A stretch of 64,000 nt of DNA from Streptococcus iniae (GCF_030732225.1 NZ_CP132230.1:710001-774000); one strand, 5' to 3'; shown: positions 35,668 through 46,441, numbered from the stretch's first letter. The notes: a model not told the origin generated them from the letters alone. Numbers and translations are program-made.

Positions 35668-36909
35668 TTACAAAGCCCATTCTCCACCACGGAAAATTGG
35701 AACAACTTTACCATCTGTAGTAATACCGTCGATATCCATATGTTCTGAACCAATCATAAAGTCTACATGAGCCGTTGAACGGTTTAGACCGGCAGCTTTT
35801 AATTCGTCATTAGTCATTTCTGTGCCACCTTTAATACTGAATGCATATGCAGCACCAATAGCTAAATGATTAGAAGCATTTTCGTCAAATAAGGTATTAA
35901 AGAAAGTTAACCCTGAAAGTGAAATGGGTGTTTTGTGAGGAACAAGTGCCACTTCACCAAGAGCGCGTGCTCCATCATTTTCTTCAACCAAACGTTTAAT
36001 GGTTTCTTCCCCTTTTTCAGCAGTGACTTCTGTAATTTGACCATCTTTAAAGGTAAATCGCATGCCTTCAATAACAACACCTGCATAAGATAATGGTTTT
36101 GTAGAAGTGACATAGCCGTCTGCACGACGGTAATCTGGTGCAGTAAAGACTTCTTCAGTTGGCATGTTTGCAATGAATGCTTCCCCTTGGGCGTTAAGGC
36201 TACCAGCAGCTTCCCAAAGGTGATTTTTAGGCATTCCAAGTGTTAAGTCAGTCCCTGGGGCCATATAGTGAAGGGCGTCAAATTGGTATTCATTTAATAA
36301 GTTAGCTTTTGTGACCAAACGTTCTTGATGGTCATCCCAAGCCTTTATTGGATCTTCTTCATAGATGCGGTTCATTTTAAAGATGGCATCCCAAAGGGCA
36401 TCCACTTGTTCTTCTTCAGTAGCTAGATCAGGGAAAACCATTGCTGCCCATTCAGGACTTGATGCTGAAACAAGGTTCCAGCTGACTTTATTAGCTTGTG
36501 TGGCAGCACGCTGTTCTTCAAGGGCAATAGCAGTTGCTTTTGTGGAAGCAGAAAGACGATTGGAATCAACTCCTGCAAAAGCATTAGGGTCTGAAGAACG
36601 AACAAAAAGGCGACTTGCTTTTTTACCTAAGAGATAATGTGATTTTTCAACAACATAGCTAGGAACATTGATTAAACGTTCTTCATCAGCATGGAGTAAT
36701 TTCTCACGAGTAATGTGATCATCAATGTAATCAACAAGCACCTCACAAGCTCCTGCTTCGTAGGCTTTTTTCGTTAATAAACGAGCAAATTGGTGGTGTT
36801 CAACAGAGATAGCAATAATCAAAGTATGCCCTTTTTGAACATTAACACCTTTTTGAATTAAAAGGTTTGCATATTTTTCTAAATGTTGGTCAAAATTTGG
36901 TAAAACCAT
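35668..36909 (-). CDS. pepS: aminopeptidase PepS (M29 family)
   Basis: The 413-residue metallopeptidase matches M29 thermophilic-type aminopeptidases of streptococci in length. The N-terminal part has NFDQHLEKYANLLIQKGVNV. The C-terminal part has the cobalt/zinc ligand region HVDFMIGSEHMDIDGIT and LNRSTAHVD. ATG at 36909 has AAGGAG at the right distance; the longer frame to 37014 has no ribosome site and an odd hydrophobic prefix, so it is rejected. It trims N-terminal residues from peptides in the cytosol. It is a single gene with its own terminator. Confidence 0.88.
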   Translation of the reverse strand: MVLPNFDQHLEKYANLLIQKGVNVQKGHTLIIAISVEHHQFARLLTKKAYEAGACEVLVDYIDDHITREKLLHADEERLINVPSYVVEKSHYLLGKKASRLFVRSSDPNAFAGVDSNRLSASTKATAIALEEQRAATQANKVSWNLVSASSPEWAAMVFPDLATEEEQVDALWDAIFKMNRIYEEDPIKAWDDHQERLVTKANLLNEYQFDALHYMAPGTDLTLGMPKNHLWEAAGSLNAQGEAFIANMPTEEVFTAPDYRRADGYVTSTKPLSYAGVVIEGMRFTFKDGQITEVTAEKGEETIKRLVEENDGARALGEVALVPHKTPISLSGLTFFNTLFDENASNHLAIGAAYAFSIKGGTEMTNDELKAAGLNRSTAHVDFMIGSEHMDIDGITTDGKVVPIFRGGEWAL

Positions 36910-37090
36910 CACAAGCTCCTTATATCCTATTATTATTTTAAAACTAATGTAGCATAAATAGATAGAAATCACAAGGTTATAGGTTACAAAGAAGTTCTTC
37001 CACCTTGCGAACAATGATTTTCTGATTTGCTAATTACCTTGTTTCATGGTAATATATAGAAAGAAAAAATCTAAAGTCGAGGTATTAAGA

Positions 37091-37219
37091 GTGGCGTTTG
37101 GAGAAAATGGACCACGTAAGAAAACAGCATTTGAGAAAATCACAATGTTTGTTGTCATCTTAATGGTTCTTGTAACTGTTGGTGGCTTAATTGCGGGTGC
37201 CCTATCAGTATTGATGTAA
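37091..37219 (+). CDS. DUF4044-type small membrane protein (GTG start)
   Basis: The 42-residue protein starts with GTG (GAGG 8 bp upstream). It has a polar basic N-terminus (FGENGPRKKTAFEKI) and one TM helix (TMFVVILMVLVTVGGLIAGA). It matches the DUF4044 family, small single-pass proteins common in lactic acid bacteria; function unknown. It lies 52 bp before obg with a hairpin between. Confidence 0.72.
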   Translation: MAFGENGPRKKTAFEKITMFVVILMVLVTVGGLIAGALSVLM

Positions 37220-37243
37220 AAAGACGCTGAAAGGCGTTTTTTT
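37218..37243 (+). terminator. short terminator-like hairpin before obg
   Basis: A-rich arm ending GACGC (37223-37227) pairs with GCGTTTTT (37234-37241), ending in seven T. The short stem suggests partial readthrough into obg. Confidence 0.6.
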
Positions 37244-37271
37244 GAAATAAGTGAAAGTTTGAGAAAAAAGA

Positions 37272-38588
37272 ATGAGTATGTTTTTAGATACTGCCAAAAT
37301 CAGTGTACAAGCTGGTCGTGGTGGTGATGGTATGGTAGCCTTTAGGCGTGAAAAGTATGTACCAAATGGCGGTCCTTGGGGCGGCGATGGTGGTAAAGGT
37401 GGTTCAGTTGTTTTTAAAGTAGACGAAGGTCTTAGAACATTGATGGATTTCCGCTATAACCGTAAATTTAGAGCCAAAGCTGGTGAAAAGGGAATGACAA
37501 AAGGGATGCATGGACGTGGTTCAGATGACCTCATTGTTTTAATTCCTCAAGGAACAACAGTTAAAGATGCAGAAACGGGTAAAGTTCTTACAGACCTTGT
37601 TGAAAATGGCCAAGAATTTGTGGTGGCACAAGGAGGTCGTGGAGGTCGTGGGAATATTCGTTTTGCGACACCTCGCAATCCAGCTCCTGAAATTGCTGAA
37701 AATGGTGAGCCTGGTGAAGAGCGCGAATTGCTATTAGAATTAAAAATTCTTGCTGACGTCGGCTTAGTAGGTTTCCCATCTGTTGGGAAATCAACATTAT
37801 TAAGTGTCGTTTCAGCTGCAAAACCTAAAATTGGTGCCTACCACTTTACAACAATTGTTCCAAATCTTGGAATGGTTAGAACAAAATCAGGTGATAGTTT
37901 TGCTATGGCAGATCTTCCAGGTCTGATTGAAGGTGCTAGTCAAGGTGTTGGACTTGGAACTCAGTTTCTACGTCACATCGAAAGAACACGAGTTATTTTG
38001 CATGTCATTGACATGTCAGCGTCTGAAGGTCGTGATCCATTTGATGATTACAAGTCAATAAATCATGAATTGGAGACCTATAACCTTCGTCTGATGGAAC
38101 GTCCACAAATCATTGTCGCAAACAAAATGGATATGCCTGAGTCAGAAGAAAACTTGAAAGCTTTCAAAGCAAAATTAGCTAAAGAATATGATGAATTTGA
38201 TGAACTACCAATGGTTTTCCCAATTTCTACATTGGCCCATCAAGGTCTAGAGAATCTCATGGAAGCAACTGCTGAATTGTTGAAAAATACAGATGAGTTC
38301 CTTCTTTATGAAGACAGTGACTTTATGGATGACGAAGAGGCATATTACGGTTTTGCAGGTGAAGAAAAAGCCTTTGATATTAGCCGTGATGATGCTGCTG
38401 CTTGGGTACTTTCAGGAGATAAATTAGAGCGTCTCTTTGTTATGACTAATATGGAACGTGATGAATCTATTATGAAGTTTGCTCGTCAATTGCGAGGCAT
38501 GGGTGTAGATGAAGCCCTTCGAGCACGTGGTGCTAAAGATGGTGATATCGTTAGAATCGGTAACTATGAATTTGAGTTTGTTGATTAA
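37272..38588 (+). CDS. obg: GTPase Obg/CgtA
   Basis: The 438-residue protein has the glycine-rich Obg fold at the N-terminus ([34 protein letters not shown]). The G domain follows: G1 [12 protein letters not shown]3 [10 protein letters not shown]4 NKMD, G5 near PIST. An OCT domain closes the protein ([22 protein letters not shown]). It is an essential ribosome-associated GTPase active in 50S assembly and stress signalling. A 50-residue protein follows 29 bp downstream, probably in the same transcript. Confidence 0.96.
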   Translation: MSMFLDTAKISVQAGRGGDGMVAFRREKYVPNGGPWGGDGGKGGSVVFKVDEGLRTLMDFRYNRKFRAKAGEKGMTKGMHGRGSDDLIVLIPQGTTVKDAETGKVLTDLVENGQEFVVAQGGRGGRGNIRFATPRNPAPEIAENGEPGEERELLLELKILADVGLVGFPSVGKSTLLSVVSAAKPKIGAYHFTTIVPNLGMVRTKSGDSFAMADLPGLIEGASQGVGLGTQFLRHIERTRVILHVIDMSASEGRDPFDDYKSINHELETYNLRLMERPQIIVANKMDMPESEENLKAFKAKLAKEYDEFDELPMVFPISTLAHQGLENLMEATAELLKNTDEFLLYEDSDFMDDEEAYYGFAGEEKAFDISRDDAAAWVLSGDKLERLFVMTNMERDESIMKFARQLRGMGVDEALRARGAKDGDIVRIGNYEFEFVD

Positions 38589-38617
38589 GTGCAAAAAATC
38601 ATTAGTGGAGGTTGCTT

Positions 38618-38770
38618 ATGGGAGATAAACCAATATCTTTTAGAGATGAAAATGGAAATTTTGTTTCAGCAGCAGATGTTTGGAACGCTGAGAAACTAGA
38701 AGAGCTTTTCAATCTCTTAAATCCCAATAGACGGCTTCGTCTAGAACGTGAAAAATTAAATCAAAAATAA
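38618..38770 (+). CDS. conserved small protein downstream of obg
   Basis: The 50-residue acidic protein (GDKPISFRDENGNFVSAADV; then LEELFNLLNPNRRLRLE) has GGAGG before its ATG and a strong terminator after its stop. I believe a protein of this kind often follows obg in streptococci, but I have no function for it. There is no TM segment. Codon use and ribosome site support it as a real gene. Confidence 0.7.
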   Translation: MGDKPISFRDENGNFVSAADVWNAEKLEELFNLLNPNRRLRLEREKLNQK

Positions 38771-38772
38771 AG

Positions 38773-38802
38773 AAAACCATGGACATTTTTCCATGGTTTT
38801 TT
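38773..38802. terminator. terminator after the obg unit
   Basis: AAAACCATGG (38773-38782) pairs perfectly with CCATGGTTTT (38791-38800), followed by further T. It can serve the convergent pnuC as well. Confidence 0.88.
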
Positions 38803-38817
38803 GGCTTATGATGTAAG

Positions 38818-39543
38818 TTAGTAAAGCAGGTTTCCAAGTCGATTTTTCAAGGCTTTTTCTTGAAGGGATTGAAGGCGTAACCAGTTGAAGAAGGTGTAAA
38901 TATCATTAATCAGGAAAATAGCAAAACAAATAACAATAGCATAATGGTTTGCATTTTCTTGTGCTTCAAAAAGCCATAAGATAATCAGTACAATATCATT
39001 TAAACAAAAACCAAGTGCGAAAAATGGGCTTCGTTTGTAAGTTAGAAAGGTTCCAGCAAATGAGGTTGCAATAGACAGAGTCGAAATAGTTAAATAGGGT
39101 GTGTGAAAAATGCCTAGAATAAAGTAGAAGATAAAGGTCATTAAAAGCATTGAAATCACTAATAAACAAATATCTCTCATTTTTAAACGACTAATCAGGA
39201 CTTGAGACTTTCGTCCTTCAAAAGGATGGGTTAACCAAGAAAAAAGTGAAAAAATTGCCATGGGAAGTGTCATTAATAAGTACGTAAAAAGTTCCCCGTA
39301 ATAATGACTTTGGTAAGAAAGGTAACTATAAATGACAGAAAAAATAATAATTAAACCCTGTCCAATAGGATTGCCCTTAGCCGAAAAAATTAAGGATGTG
39401 GCTCCGATTAATGAAGCTGTCAGTGCAAGTGGATCCTGACTACCAAAAATCAGGTGGCTTGCAAAAATAGTCATCAATGAACTCAGCCAAATAACCCACT
39501 CTGTTTTTGTAAAATACCGTAATAAACTCATGATATAATTCAA
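38818..39543 (-). CDS. pnuC: PnuC-family nicotinamide riboside transporter
   Basis: The 241-residue membrane protein has about seven TM helices and the PnuC pattern: SLIGATSLIFSAKGNPIGQG early (the G-N region), SHYYGELFTYLLMTLPMAIFS in the middle, and FCLNDIVLIILWLFEA near the end. It imports nicotinamide riboside as NAD precursor by facilitated diffusion. It begins 12 bp after the stop of the ABC-F gene on the same strand, so the two are probably co-transcribed. The fourth-codon ATG is an alternative start. Confidence 0.85.
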   Translation of the reverse strand: MNYIMSLLRYFTKTEWVIWLSSLMTIFASHLIFGSQDPLALTASLIGATSLIFSAKGNPIGQGLIIIFSVIYSYLSYQSHYYGELFTYLLMTLPMAIFSLFSWLTHPFEGRKSQVLISRLKMRDICLLVISMLLMTFIFYFILGIFHTPYLTISTLSIATSFAGTFLTYKRSPFFALGFCLNDIVLIILWLFEAQENANHYAIVICFAIFLINDIYTFFNWLRLQSLQEKALKNRLGNLLY

Positions 39544-39555
39544 ACATAGGTTTAA

Positions 39556-41067
39556 TTATCTGTCAATAGAAACTTTTATTAAGTGATCCTGTTTTAATTG
39601 GTAAAGCTCAAAAATGTCGGATTCAATTAAGAGACGATCATGTGAAATACAAATAATTGCCCCTTTAAACTGACTTAATAGTCTCCTAACGATAGGTTGA
39701 CTTGTTGGTGAAAAATGACGACTAGGCTCGTCTAAAAGTAGAACATTACTTTTATCTAAAACCATCTTTGCCAGAAAGAGCTTGGCTTTTTGACCACCAG
39801 ATAATTGATGGCAGGAATGATTGATTTCATCTGCTGTGAAATCCAAACTAGCGAGGTAAGTCTTAACTTTTTGAGTGTCATGATTGCCTAAAAAATCAAG
39901 TGGTGTTAAATTTAAATCCAGTTGGTCTTCATAATGCTGTGGCATATAGGACACGGTTAGGCCAGTTTTTGCCTTTAGTTCAGTGTGTATTTTTTGCATC
40001 AACCTGCTTTTGCACAAGCCATTTTTCCCGATAATGAGGATTTTGTCTTGTCCTTTGATTTGTAGAGAGATGGTTTGCCCTGTATCTAATTTTTGATTTT
40101 CCCAATCTAAAATGATTTTTTGTTTAGCCAATGGAGAGATGTCTGAGAAAAAAATAGCCATATTATCCATAGTATCTGGTTTTTGGGTTATTAACTGTAA
40201 GTCCTTTTCGAGTCTTTTTTCGTATGATTTAACTGCCTTCATTTTTTTGGCTAAGAGACGACCAGCTGTTGAATCTTTTGTTTGACGTAATTGGGATTGA
40301 ACACTATCATGGATTTTCTTGAATTTGGCCTCTCTTTTTTGCAATTCTTCATGTTCCTTCTTTGCCAACATTCTTTGATGTTGGTCTTTTTGTTGTCGTT
40401 TTGCCAGATAGTCTTCATAAGAACCAAAATAAAATCGAGCTTGAGGCAACTGTCTTTTTCTGACTAACTCTAAATGTAAAATTGAAGTTGCTACTTTTTG
40501 AATAAAATGTTGGTCGTGTGAAATAAAGATAATGGTTTGAGGGCTTGATTTAATAAAACTCTCAAGCCAGTCAAGTGATAGGGAATCTAAATCAGCAGTA
40601 GGCTCATCTAATAAAAGCAGTTGAGGATGATATGCCAAGGCTTTCATTAGTTGAATTTTTAAGCGTTCTCCACCAGAGAGGTTTTTGAGGTGAAGGTGCT
40701 CTTTTTCCAATAAATCACAGTCAAAATTTAGCTGATTGGCGACTTGGAAAAAATAATTGTAATCAAAATATGCGATATTAGCATCATGATAAATGTAGTC
40801 ACTTAAGTGTTGTTCTAATTGCAAATGATCCATAGACTGAGGAATATAGGCAATGCCTCTAAAATCTGAAATCAACTCTCCATGAAAACTGCAATAGTCC
40901 TCAATAAGAGATGGATCTGCAAGGTATTTTAAGAGTGTTGATTTACCAGTTCCTTCTTCACCAATTATTGCCAATTTTCCAGCATCATTTAAGCTAATAG
41001 AAAGGTTATTAATCAAGCTTTTTAAATCGTTTTTGTGTGTAATCTTTAGGTTTTTTACTTGTAACAT
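39556..41067 (-). CDS. ABC-F family ATPase (two NBDs, no TMD)
   Basis: The 503-residue protein has two ATP-binding domains joined by a charged linker (about 225-300). Domain 1 has GEEGTGKST, signature LSGGERLKIQL and LLLLDEPTADLD. Domain 2 has GKNGLCKSR, where the usual Walker A GK(S/T) is altered to CKS, then LSGGQKAKLFLAK and VLLLDEPSRHFSP. ABC-F proteins act on the ribosome, either in translation control or antibiotic protection (Lsa/Msr/Vga groups). The length fits both. Resistance cannot be claimed from sequence. The odd second Walker A is worth noting. Confidence 0.82.
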   Translation of the reverse strand: MLQVKNLKITHKNDLKSLINNLSISLNDAGKLAIIGEEGTGKSTLLKYLADPSLIEDYCSFHGELISDFRGIAYIPQSMDHLQLEQHLSDYIYHDANIAYFDYNYFFQVANQLNFDCDLLEKEHLHLKNLSGGERLKIQLMKALAYHPQLLLLDEPTADLDSLSLDWLESFIKSSPQTIIFISHDQHFIQKVATSILHLELVRKRQLPQARFYFGSYEDYLAKRQQKDQHQRMLAKKEHEELQKREAKFKKIHDSVQSQLRQTKDSTAGRLLAKKMKAVKSYEKRLEKDLQLITQKPDTMDNMAIFFSDISPLAKQKIILDWENQKLDTGQTISLQIKGQDKILIIGKNGLCKSRLMQKIHTELKAKTGLTVSYMPQHYEDQLDLNLTPLDFLGNHDTQKVKTYLASLDFTADEINHSCHQLSGGQKAKLFLAKMVLDKSNVLLLDEPSRHFSPTSQPIVRRLLSQFKGAIICISHDRLLIESDIFELYQLKQDHLIKVSIDR

Positions 41068-41213
41068 ATTGCCTCCTTTTTGCTGTGCTATATAAATCAG
41101 TATTAACAGTTAAAAAGTGACAGAAAAAAACTTTCCACCCTACAAGTAGAAAGTTTTAGATTAGCACAAATAGACACAAATGGAATGACCACCTGCGAGT
41201 GTTATAAGAGCGC

Positions 41214-41261
41214 ACTAAAAAACTAAACTTGATAGGGAATATCACTTTTTAGTTTTTTAGT
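41214..41261. terminator. 14-bp perfect hairpin upstream of the ABC-F gene
   Basis: ACTAAAAAACTAAA (41214-41227) is the exact reverse complement of TTTAGTTTTTTAGT (41248-41261), loop 20 nt. On the minus strand it lies about 150 bp before the ABC-F start codon, so it may be an attenuator; on the plus strand it ends in a T-rich run. Confidence 0.6.
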
Positions 41262-41323
41262 TTTTCATGGCTCCTATACCTCCGATATATGATAGCTACA
41301 GTTTAGCAAAAGCCATTTGTTTT

Positions 41324-41357
41324 GTCAAAAAAAAGCAGATAAGTTACTATCTGCTTT
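41324..41357 (-). terminator. terminator after glnQ
   Basis: AAAGCAGATA (41332-41341) pairs with TATCTGCTTT (41348-41357); reading the minus strand, the stem is followed by eight T. It lies 5 bp after the glnQ stop. Confidence 0.88.
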
Positions 41358-41361
41358 GGGC

Positions 41362-42102
41362 TTAGACATTTAAGACTTTGTCTAGAAATTCAATCAAACG
41401 TGGGTGTTTGGGATTGTCAAAAATGTCTTCAGGTGTTCCATCTTCTAAGAATTGACCACCATCAGTAAAGATAACACGGTTTGCTACTTGACGAGCAAAT
41501 CCCATTTCGTGGGTAACAATAAGCATTGTCATCCCTTGTTTAGCAAGGTCACGCATAACATTAAGAACATCGCCAACCATTTCAGGGTCAAGGGCAGAAG
41601 TAGGTTCATCAAAGAGCATAATATCAGGATTCATTGCCAAACTTCTAGCAATGGCTACCCTTTGTTTTTGTCCACCAGATAAACTACCTGGATAAGCGTC
41701 TGCTTTATCTGACAATCCAACTTTCTCTAACAGTTCCATGCCATGTTTTTTAGCAGATTCTTTTGAGGCTTTGCCTAATTCCACAGGACTAAACATAATG
41801 TTTTCTAATACAGTCATGTGTGGGAAAAGATTGAAATGTTGGAAAACCATTCCGATGTTTTCACGAGCCTTGTCAATGTTTGTTTTGGGGTTTGATAATT
41901 CATAACCGTCAACAACTACTTTACCACTTGTAACAGTTTCAAGTAAGTTAAGGGTGCGAAGGAAAGTTGATTTACCAGAACCAGATGGTCCAATGATACA
42001 AACAACATCACCCTCATAGAATTTAGCATCAATTCCTTTTAATACTTCGTTTTGACCATAATATTTATGTAAATCTTGGACATCAATTTTTAATTCAGCC
42101 AT
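41362..42102 (-). CDS. glnQ: glutamine/amino-acid ABC transporter ATPase GlnQ
   Basis: The 246-residue ATPase has Walker [11 protein letters not shown]-loop [17 protein letters not shown], signature [15 protein letters not shown], Walker [15 protein letters not shown] and H in [11 protein letters not shown]. These match polar amino-acid uptake ATPases closely. It starts 1 bp after the stop of the GlnP fusion, with which it forms the complete importer. The GlnR-type box upstream of glnP supports glutamine/glutamate as substrate. Confidence 0.92.
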   Translation of the reverse strand: MAELKIDVQDLHKYYGQNEVLKGIDAKFYEGDVVCIIGPSGSGKSTFLRTLNLLETVTSGKVVVDGYELSNPKTNIDKARENIGMVFQHFNLFPHMTVLENIMFSPVELGKASKESAKKHGMELLEKVGLSDKADAYPGSLSGGQKQRVAIARSLAMNPDIMLFDEPTSALDPEMVGDVLNVMRDLAKQGMTMLIVTHEMGFARQVANRVIFTDGGQFLEDGTPEDIFDNPKHPRLIEFLDKVLNV

Positions 42103-42103
42103 C

Positions 42104-44275
42104 TTAATTCATCCTCTTTTCTAAACGTTTAGCAAGCTTTGTCAAGAGTGTAATCATGATAAGGTATATAATTGCTAAAATAGCATACATACGGAATGAT
42201 TGGTAGTTTCTTGCAATAATGATTTTACCTGTTTGGAACAATTCAACTAAACCAATAGCTGATACAATGGTTGTATCTTTTAGTGAGATAACAAACTGAT
42301 TGATAAAGTTTGGTAACATCACTTTGATTGCTTGTGGCAAAATAACTTTTCGCATTGTTGTTGGGTAAGGAACCCCCAAGCTTCGGCTAGCTTCCATTTG
42401 TCCTGCTGGAACAGCCTCAATTCCTCCACGAACAATCTCAGCAATATATGCGCCACCGTTTAGTGATAAAGCAATAGTAGCAGCTAAGAAATCATTAATA
42501 GGAGACTGGTGACCGGACATGCTTTCAATCAGGTTAGGAACTCCCCAGAAAATGAATGCTGCAACAATCATTAATGGAATACCACGGACAACATCAACGA
42601 AGATAGAAGATATGATACGAAGTGTTTTACTTGGTGAAACAGCCATCATTCCAAATAGGATACCAATAACCATTGCAATAGCAAAAGAAATAAGAGTTAG
42701 GCTTAATGTTGTTCCAAGTCCTTGCCATAATTGCTTGTAGTTGTTTGAAAGCAAACCACCAATGGTTGATTCATCAGCCTTTTTAGCTTTACTTGCATCT
42801 TCAGATTTTAAATAGTTATTGAGAATTTGCTCGTATTTTCCAGATTTTTTAAGGGAAGCTAAACCATTATTAAACATTTGAATCAGTTCAGGATTGCTCC
42901 CTTTTTTAACTGCAAAACCATATTCACCAGAAGGTTCACCTTTGATTGGTGTTTCAAATTTGCGTCCTTGTTGGATAGAGTATTTTAAAATAGCTTCATC
43001 ATCCATTAAAGCAACAATTGAGCCAGAATTTAAGCTGTCATACATTGATGAGGCTTCGTCGAATGCTTTTAATTTAAAATCGTATTTTTCTTTATGTTTG
43101 TCTAAAAAGTCGTAGGATGCTGTTCCTTTTTTTGCCCCTACGGTTTTCCCTTTAAGGTCTTCGTAAGATGAGATTGAGCTACCAGATTTAACACCAAGTA
43201 GAATGTTAGAGGTATAGTATGAATCTGAAAAGTCGAAAATTTCTTTACGAGCATCTGTTACGGACATACCGGCAATAACAGCATCAGCTTGTCCTGATTG
43301 AACGGCATTTAAAGCAGCATCAAATCCAGGGTTAACAACTTCAATTATAAAACCTTGATTTTTAGCAATGGCCTTGATTAATTCCATATCAATGCCGACA
43401 TAGTTCCCTTTATCATTTTGGAATTCAAAAGGTGCAAATGATGAATCAGATGCGATTTTATACTTGGCTTTAACAGGAGTAGCTTTAGCATTTGCATCAC
43501 CAGATGATGAGAGTTTTGATGTTGCTGAAGCATTCCCCAACCATTTTGTCATGATTTCTTGGTAAGTGCCATCAGCTTTCATATCACCTAAAGCACTATT
43601 GAACTCTTCAATAAGATGGTCATAGCCACTGTCTTTTTTAACTGCGAATCCAAAACTACCAATGGCTTCACCTGGCATATTAATGGCAAGGTCTTGGTTT
43701 TGTTGGATAGCAAACTGAATAACAGGCTCATCATCCATAACGGCATTGATGGAGCCGGCAGCAAGGCTATTATACATAAGATCGCCAGTATCAAAAGTTT
43801 TGACTTTGTACTTGTATTTGTCTTTATAGTTATCAAGAAAGCCTTGGGCAGCTGTACCATTTTTGACACCAATTGTTTTACCATTTAATTGGCTGTATTT
43901 TTTAATGGGATGTGCTTTTTTAGTGGCTACGACAATTTTTGTATCATAGTAAGGATCGGAAAAATGAAAGACTTTTTTACGATCTTCTGTGATAGTAGTT
44001 CCTGCCATTAATGCGTTAGCTTGTCCAGATTGAACAGCGTTTACAGCTGCATCGAAACCTGGGAAAGCCATTTTATAGTCCCAATTTTGACGTTTTGCAA
44101 CTTCGTTAATAATATCAACATCAATTCCTTTATAGACTTGATCGGAATCTTTATACTCAAATGGAGCATAGGCTGTATCAGATACGATAGATATTGTATC
44201 TGCACTTGCAATACCAGTAACCATAAAAGTAACTGAGAGAACTGCAAGCAATAATCCTCTTAATTTTTTCTTCAT
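42104..44275 (-). CDS. glnP: GlnP: two substrate-binding domains fused to permease
   Basis: The 723-residue protein has a signal peptide/anchor ([21 protein letters not shown]) and two tandem family-3 substrate-binding domains (about 26-250 and 270-490, each with the AYAPFEYKD / [10 protein letters not shown] start and [18 protein letters not shown] / [18 protein letters not shown] repeat). A permease with about five TM helices forms the C-terminus ([23 protein letters not shown]-loop region). This is the L. lactis GlnP layout, where two binding domains feed one translocator. ATG follows AAGGAG. It is first in the glnPQ operon and divergent from uvrB. Confidence 0.93.
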   Translation of the reverse strand: MKKKLRGLLLAVLSVTFMVTGIASADTISIVSDTAYAPFEYKDSDQVYKGIDVDIINEVAKRQNWDYKMAFPGFDAAVNAVQSGQANALMAGTTITEDRKKVFHFSDPYYDTKIVVATKKAHPIKKYSQLNGKTIGVKNGTAAQGFLDNYKDKYKYKVKTFDTGDLMYNSLAAGSINAVMDDEPVIQFAIQQNQDLAINMPGEAIGSFGFAVKKDSGYDHLIEEFNSALGDMKADGTYQEIMTKWLGNASATSKLSSSGDANAKATPVKAKYKIASDSSFAPFEFQNDKGNYVGIDMELIKAIAKNQGFIIEVVNPGFDAALNAVQSGQADAVIAGMSVTDARKEIFDFSDSYYTSNILLGVKSGSSISSYEDLKGKTVGAKKGTASYDFLDKHKEKYDFKLKAFDEASSMYDSLNSGSIVALMDDEAILKYSIQQGRKFETPIKGEPSGEYGFAVKKGSNPELIQMFNNGLASLKKSGKYEQILNNYLKSEDASKAKKADESTIGGLLSNNYKQLWQGLGTTLSLTLISFAIAMVIGILFGMMAVSPSKTLRIISSIFVDVVRGIPLMIVAAFIFWGVPNLIESMSGHQSPINDFLAATIALSLNGGAYIAEIVRGGIEAVPAGQMEASRSLGVPYPTTMRKVILPQAIKVMLPNFINQFVISLKDTTIVSAIGLVELFQTGKIIIARNYQSFRMYAILAIIYLIMITLLTKLAKRLEKRMN

Positions 44276-44302
44276 ACTTATCTCCTTAAAAAAATATTCT
44301 TA

Positions 44303-44365
44303 ATTATATCAGAATTGCCTAGAGATAGCAAGAAAAACATTCTGTTCATGTTAGAAAACCTAACA
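44303..44365 (-). promoter_or_regulatory. glnPQ promoter with GlnR-type box
   Basis: On the minus strand TTGCTA (44326-44331) and TATAAT (44303-44308) are 17 bp apart. Upstream, TGTTA-N7-TAACA (44349-44365) fits the GlnR consensus TGTNA-N7-TNACA and is embedded in an 11-bp perfect inverted repeat (44344-44354 with 44360-44370). Confidence 0.72.
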
Positions 44366-44449
44366 TGAACAAGTGAGGTTATTCGCCAATTTTTTCCTGT
44401 CCTATGATACAATAGTGTAAAGGAAATGAGAAACTATTGAGGAAAAAAG

Positions 44450-46441
44450 ATGATTGATAAACAAGAGAACAGAGCATTTAAACTCGTTTCAAAATACCAA
44501 CCGTCAGGAGATCAACCCCAAGCGATTGCAGAATTAGTTGATAACATTGAAGGTGGAGAGAAGTCACAAATTTTATTAGGGGCAACTGGTACAGGGAAAA
44601 CATATACCATGAGTCAAGTTATTAGTAAGGTTAACAAGCCAACTCTGGTTATTGCCCATAATAAAACCTTAGCGGGACAACTCTATGGAGAATTTAAAGA
44701 ATTTTTCCCAGATAATGCTGTTGAATACTTTGTTTCTTACTATGATTATTACCAACCCGAAGCTTATGTGCCATCTAGCGACACCTATATTGAAAAAGAC
44801 AGTTCAGTGAATGATGAAATTGATAAATTGCGACATTCCGCAACATCGTCACTTTTAGAGCGTAATGATGTCATTGTCGTTGCTTCTGTTTCTTGTATTT
44901 ATGGTTTGGGCTCTCCAAAGGAATACGCAGATTCTGCAGTTAGTTTAAGACCTGGTCAAGAGATATCGCGTGACACCTTATTGAACCAATTGGTTGACAT
45001 TCAATTCGAACGTAATGATATTGATTTTCAGCGTGGCCGTTTTCGTGTGCGAGGCGATGTTGTAGAAGTTTTTCCAGCCTCAAGAGACGAGCATGCTTTT
45101 AGGGTTGAATTCTTTGGGGATGAAATCGATCGTATCAGAGAAATTGAAAGTCTCACAGGGAAGGTTTTAGGGCAAGTTGACCATTTGGTTCTGTTTCCTG
45201 CTACTCACTTTGTCACTAATGATGAGCATATGGAAGCTTCAATTGCAAAAATCCAAGCAGAACTTGATGAGCAACTTCAATTATTTGAATCAGAAGGTAA
45301 ACTCTTAGAAGCGCAGCGATTAAAACAACGAACAGAATATGATATTGAAATGCTTCGTGAAATGGGTTATACCAATGGTGTTGAAAACTATTCCCGTCAT
45401 ATGGATGGTCGTTCTGAAGGAGAACCACCCTATACACTCTTAGACTTTTTCCCAGAAGATTTTTTGATAATGATTGATGAAAGTCATATGACAATGGGAC
45501 AAATTAAAGGCATGTATAATGGTGACCAAGCCCGTAAAAAGATGTTGGTTGATTATGGGTTTAGGTTGCCGTCTGCATTGGATAATAGACCGTTACGACG
45601 TGAAGAATTTGAAAGCCATGTTCATCAAATTGTTTATGTTTCAGCAACTCCTGGTGACTATGAGATGGAGCAAACAGATACAATCATTGAACAAATTATT
45701 CGCCCAACAGGACTTTTAGATCCCATTGTGGAAGTGCGTCCAACTATGGGGCAAATGGATGATCTTCTTGGGGAAATCAATCTACGCTCTGAAAAAGGAG
45801 AGCGGGTCTTTATCACCACTCTGACTAAAAAAATGGCAGAAGATTTAACAGATTACTTAAAAGAAATGGGCGTAAAAGTGAAATACATGCATAGTGACAT
45901 CAAAACCTTAGAACGGACAGAAATCATTAGAGATCTTCGTCTTGGCGTTTTTGATGTGCTGATTGGAATTAATCTTTTACGTGAAGGGATAGACGTCCCT
46001 GAGGTTAGCTTGGTGGCAATTCTTGATGCAGATAAGGAAGGTTTCTTAAGAAATACCAGAGGTTTAATTCAGACAATTGGTCGCGCAGCTAGAAATGCTG
46101 AGGGACGAGTTATCATGTATGCCGACAAGATGACAGATTCAATGAAGGCAGCTATTGATGAAACGGCTCGCCGTCGTCAAACGCAAATGGCCTATAATGA
46201 AGCCCATGGTATTGTTCCACAAACCATTAAAAAAGAGATTAGAGATCTTATCACGATTACAAAAGCTAAGGATACGGATAGTCTAGAAGAAGCAGCTGAC
46301 TTCTCAGCAATGAATGCAAGTGAACGAAAAGAAGCTGTTAAGAAACTTCAGAAACAAATGCATGAAGCAGCTGAAATGCTTGATTTTGAGTTGGCGGCTG
46401 AGATTCGAGATATGATTTTGGAATTAAAAACGATGAACTAA
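44450..46441 (+). CDS. uvrB: excinuclease ABC subunit B
   Basis: The 663-residue DNA repair helicase-like protein has Walker [13 protein letters not shown] (about residue 42), the beta-hairpin [20 protein letters not shown], the DEAD-like IDESHMT, motif [16 protein letters not shown], and a C-terminal UVR domain ([16 protein letters not shown]) that binds UvrC. It verifies damage in nucleotide excision repair with UvrA. It is divergent from glnP, with TACAAT (44408-44413) as a likely -10, and ends in a terminator. No SOS box was looked for in depth. Confidence 0.96.
   Translation: MIDKQENRAFKLVSKYQPSGDQPQAIAELVDNIEGGEKSQILLGATGTGKTYTMSQVISKVNKPTLVIAHNKTLAGQLYGEFKEFFPDNAVEYFVSYYDYYQPEAYVPSSDTYIEKDSSVNDEIDKLRHSATSSLLERNDVIVVASVSCIYGLGSPKEYADSAVSLRPGQEISRDTLLNQLVDIQFERNDIDFQRGRFRVRGDVVEVFPASRDEHAFRVEFFGDEIDRIREIESLTGKVLGQVDHLVLFPATHFVTNDEHMEASIAKIQAELDEQLQLFESEGKLLEAQRLKQRTEYDIEMLREMGYTNGVENYSRHMDGRSEGEPPYTLLDFFPEDFLIMIDESHMTMGQIKGMYNGDQARKKMLVDYGFRLPSALDNRPLRREEFESHVHQIVYVSATPGDYEMEQTDTIIEQIIRPTGLLDPIVEVRPTMGQMDDLLGEINLRSEKGERVFITTLTKKMAEDLTDYLKEMGVKVKYMHSDIKTLERTEIIRDLRLGVFDVLIGINLLREGIDVPEVSLVAILDADKEGFLRNTRGLIQTIGRAARNAEGRVIMYADKMTDSMKAAIDETARRRQTQMAYNEAHGIVPQTIKKEIRDLITITKAKDTDSLEEAADFSAMNASERKEAVKKLQKQMHEAAEMLDFELAAEIRDMILELKTMN

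Larger units (their letters stand above)
41068..41361. other. gap with two hairpins, ABC-F to glnQ
   Basis: This 294-bp gap holds a hairpin near 41130-41158 (AAACTTTC then GAAAGTTT) upstream of the ABC-F gene. Together with the long perfect stem at 41214-41261, it may act in a leader controlling the ABC-F gene. The glnQ terminator is at 41324-41357. No gene was supported. Confidence 0.45.

Noticed and set aside
36910..37014. 35-codon N-terminal extension of PepS
   Set aside because: It lacks a ribosome site and adds a hydrophobic prefix not expected for a cytosolic M29 peptidase; AAGGAG supports ATG at 36909.
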